NCBI GenBank assembly: GCA_040381215.1
Contig: JBEIHO010000123.1
Coordinates: 1-7,231, forward strand
Source: SZUA-430 sp040381215
GTDB lineage: Bacteria > Pseudomonadota > Alphaproteobacteria > Micropepsales > Micropepsaceae
DNA: 7,231 nucleotides
Direction of reading: 5' to 3'
This document shows, one piece after another, positions 5,551 to 7,231 of this stretch. A model generated the notes under the pieces. That model saw nothing but the letters and a program-made list of their open reading frames with translations. It was not told where the DNA came from and did no database searches. How positions within the stretch are numbered: position 1 is the first letter of the stretch; every line of letters starts with the position of its first letter. Made by a program: the position numbers and the translations under genes.

Positions 5551-5590
5551 CCGCGCAAGCCGCTTATGGCTTGTGCGGTTTTCGTGTTTT
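5551..5590 (+). terminator. Strong Rho-independent terminator between popZ and valS
   Basis: CCGCGCAAGCC (5551-5561) pairs with GGCTTGTGCGG (5568-5578), 11 bp with one G-T wobble, around a 6-nt loop. TTTTCGTGTTTT (5579-5590) follows. It lies 32 nt after the popZ stop and only 25 nt before the valS start codon, so it ends popZ transcripts or could act as a regulated terminator ahead of valS. Confidence 0.85.
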
Positions 5591-5615
5591 CCATTCCCTG
5601 AACAGACTGACGATC

Positions 5616-7231
5616 ATGCTCGAGAAGACATTCAATCCCAAAGACGTTGAAGACCGCCTGTACCAGGCGTGGGAACAGAGCGGTGCGTTCCGCGCGGGCA
5701 ATCGCCCGGGCGCGGAGCCTTTCACCATGGTCATCCCGCCGCCCAACGTCACGGGGTCGCTGCATGTGGGCCATGCGCTGAACAATACGCTGCAGGACGT
5801 GCTTGCGCGGTTCGAGCGCATGCGCGGCAAGGACGTGCTCTGGCAACCGGGCACCGACCACGCCGGCATCGCGACGCAGCTTGTCGTCGAACGCCAGCTG
5901 CGCGAGGCGCAGACCTCGCGCCAGGCCATGGGCCGCGAGGCCTTCATCAAGCGCGTCTGGGAGTGGAAGGCTGAATCCGGTGGCACGATCACGCGCCAGC
6001 AGCGCCGCCTCGGCTCGAGCTGCGACTGGTCGCGCGAGCGCTTCACGATGGACGAGGGGCTGAGCCGCGCGGTGCTCAAGGTCTTCGTCGAGCTGTACCG
6101 GCAGGGCCTCATGTACAAGGACACGCGCCTTGTGAACTGGGATCCCAGCCTGCAGACGGCCGTGTCCGACCTTGAAGTCGAGAACATCGAGGTCAAGGGC
6201 AATCTCTGGCACCTGAAATATCCGCTGGCCGATGACGCCGAGACGTTCATCGTGGTCGCCACCACGCGGCCCGAGACGATGCTGGCCGACCAGGCGGTCG
6301 CGGTGCATCCCGATGACGAGCGTTACAAGGCGCTTGTCGGGCGTATGGTGCGCCTGCCGCTGACGGGACGGCTCATCCCGATCATCGCCGATGAATACGC
6401 CAATCCGGAAAAGGGATCGGGCGCGGTGAAGATCACGCCGGGCCATGACTTCAATGACTATGAGGTGGGCCGGCGCCACGGGCTTGCCGTCGTCAACATG
6501 TTCACGCCCGAGGCGAAGCTCGGGGCCGACGTGCCGGAGGCCTATCGCGGGCTTGACCGGTTTGTTGCGCGCAAGAAGATCGTGGCCGACATGGAGGCCC
6601 TCGGGCTGCTCGAGAAGGTCGAGCCGGTCACCCATGCCGTGCCGCATGACGAGAAGTCGAAGTCGGTCGAGCTCGAGCCGATGCTGACCGAGCAGTGGTA
6701 CCTGAACGTGAAGCCGCTGGCCGAGAAGGCGATGGCGGCGGTGCGCGACGGGCGCACGAAGTTCATTCCGCAGCGCTTCGAGGACGAGTATTTCCGCTGG
6801 CTGGAAGACATCCGCCCGTGGTGCGTCTCGCGCCAGCTGTGGTGGGGCCACCAGATCCCGGCGTGGTACGACGCCGACGGCAATGTCTTCGTCGCCGAGA
6901 GCGAGGCCGAGGCCCTGGCCGCCGCGCGTTCAAAGCATGGGCGCGATGTCGTGCTGACGCGCGATCCGGACGTGCTCGATACGTGGTTTTCCTCGGCGCT
7001 CTGGCCGTTCTCGACACTGGGCTGGCCTGACGCCACGCCCGAGATGAAACGGCACTACAAGACCGACGTGCTGGTGACGATGTTCGACATCATCTTCTTC
7101 TGGGTCGCCCGGATGATGATGATGGGCCTGCATTTCACGAACGAGGTTCCCTTCCATACCGTCTACATCCAGGCCCGCGTCGTCGACGAGAAGGGGCAGA
7201 AGATGTCGAAGTCGAAGGGCAATGTGGTCGA
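5616..7231 (+). CDS. valS: Valyl-tRNA synthetase, 5' part (cut by window edge)
   Basis: This class I aminoacyl-tRNA synthetase joins valine to tRNA-Val in the cytoplasm and hydrolyses mischarged threonine. The first 538 residues are present with no stop; the family usually has about 880-950, so the anticodon-binding domain and coiled-coil tail lie to the right. The catalytic HIGH-type motif is in PPPNVTGSLHVGHAL (41-55), followed by GTDHAGIATQ (79-88). The CP1 editing domain shows TTRPETM (216-222), GSGAVKITPGHDFNDYEVG (267-285) with the expected Lys and two Asp, and EPMLTEQWY (354-362). Then come SRQLWWGHQIPAWY (405-418), LDTWFSSALWPFSTLGWP (454-471) and KMSKS (529-533). ATG 5616 gives MLEKTFNP, the usual start, though no clear Shine-Dalgarno sequence precedes it. 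A strong terminator lies 25 nt upstream and no good promoter is visible after it. Confidence 0.97.
   Translation, partial: MLEKTFNPKDVEDRLYQAWEQSGAFRAGNRPGAEPFTMVIPPPNVTGSLHVGHALNNTLQDVLARFERMRGKDVLWQPGTDHAGIATQLVVERQLREAQTSRQAMGREAFIKRVWEWKAESGGTITRQQRRLGSSCDWSRERFTMDEGLSRAVLKVFVELYRQGLMYKDTRLVNWDPSLQTAVSDLEVENIEVKGNLWHLKYPLADDAETFIVVATTRPETMLADQAVAVHPDDERYKALVGRMVRLPLTGRLIPIIADEYANPEKGSGAVKITPGHDFNDYEVGRRHGLAVVNMFTPEAKLGADVPEAYRGLDRFVARKKIVADMEALGLLEKVEPVTHAVPHDEKSKSVELEPMLTEQWYLNVKPLAEKAMAAVRDGRTKFIPQRFEDEYFRWLEDIRPWCVSRQLWWGHQIPAWYDADGNVFVAESEAEALAAARSKHGRDVVLTRDPDVLDTWFSSALWPFSTLGWPDATPEMKRHYKTDVLVTMFDIIFFWVARMMMMGLHFTNEVPFHTVYIQARVVDEKGQKMSKSKGNVV

Noticed and set aside
5566..5601. 11-codon frame MACAVFVFSIP in the popZ-valS gap as a leader peptide for attenuation
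   Set aside because: It has no ribosome binding site, starts within the terminator hairpin and carries only two Val codons, so it does not fit a classical attenuator.
5316..6851. Leftward 511-codon open frame opposite popZ and valS
   Set aside because: It is a shadow of valS, whose motifs are unmistakable on the + strand; the antisense product shows only biased composition.

Overview
The window looks like a core chromosomal segment of a GC-rich alphaproteobacterium. The main evidence is the run on the + strand of a PIMT-family methyltransferase, a TolC-family outer-membrane channel, the polar organiser PopZ (DUF2497) and valyl-tRNA synthetase. I recall the same order around the PopZ locus of Caulobacter and relatives. 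A perfect CtrA-type box (TTAA-N7-TTAAC) supports the same lineage. I cannot name a genus.

Layout. Positions 1-218 are a less GC-rich non-coding stretch with a hairpin at the extreme left. A reading frame with a good ribosome binding site starts at 219. It looks coding for about 90 codons, then runs antisense through a tRNA-Asn gene (505-579, - strand). A small membrane protein of 89 aa follows (676-945, +). Its last codons overlap a strong intrinsic terminator that faces left. Positions 946-1206 are a convergent gap with the CtrA-type box and several inverted repeats but no convincing gene. A TMEM43-family membrane protein (1207-2274, -) and tRNA-Cys (2363-2436, -) come next. The intergenic region 2437-2594 holds two divergent sigma70-like promoters with a perfect inverted repeat lying exactly 10 bp from each -35 box.

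From 2595 on, everything is rightward: PIMT-like methyltransferase, own-promoter tolC, popZ, a strong intrinsic terminator, then valS, which runs off the right edge just after its KMSKS motif. The genes serve separate housekeeping jobs: protein repair or methylation, export across the outer membrane, pole organisation, and translation. They form a conserved neighbourhood rather than one pathway.

I see no mobile element, CRISPR array, defence system or clearly new system. The best leads are regulatory: the CtrA box plus leftward terminator (possible small RNA), the inverted repeat between the divergent promoters, the terminator immediately ahead of valS, and the reading frame that enters tRNA-Asn.
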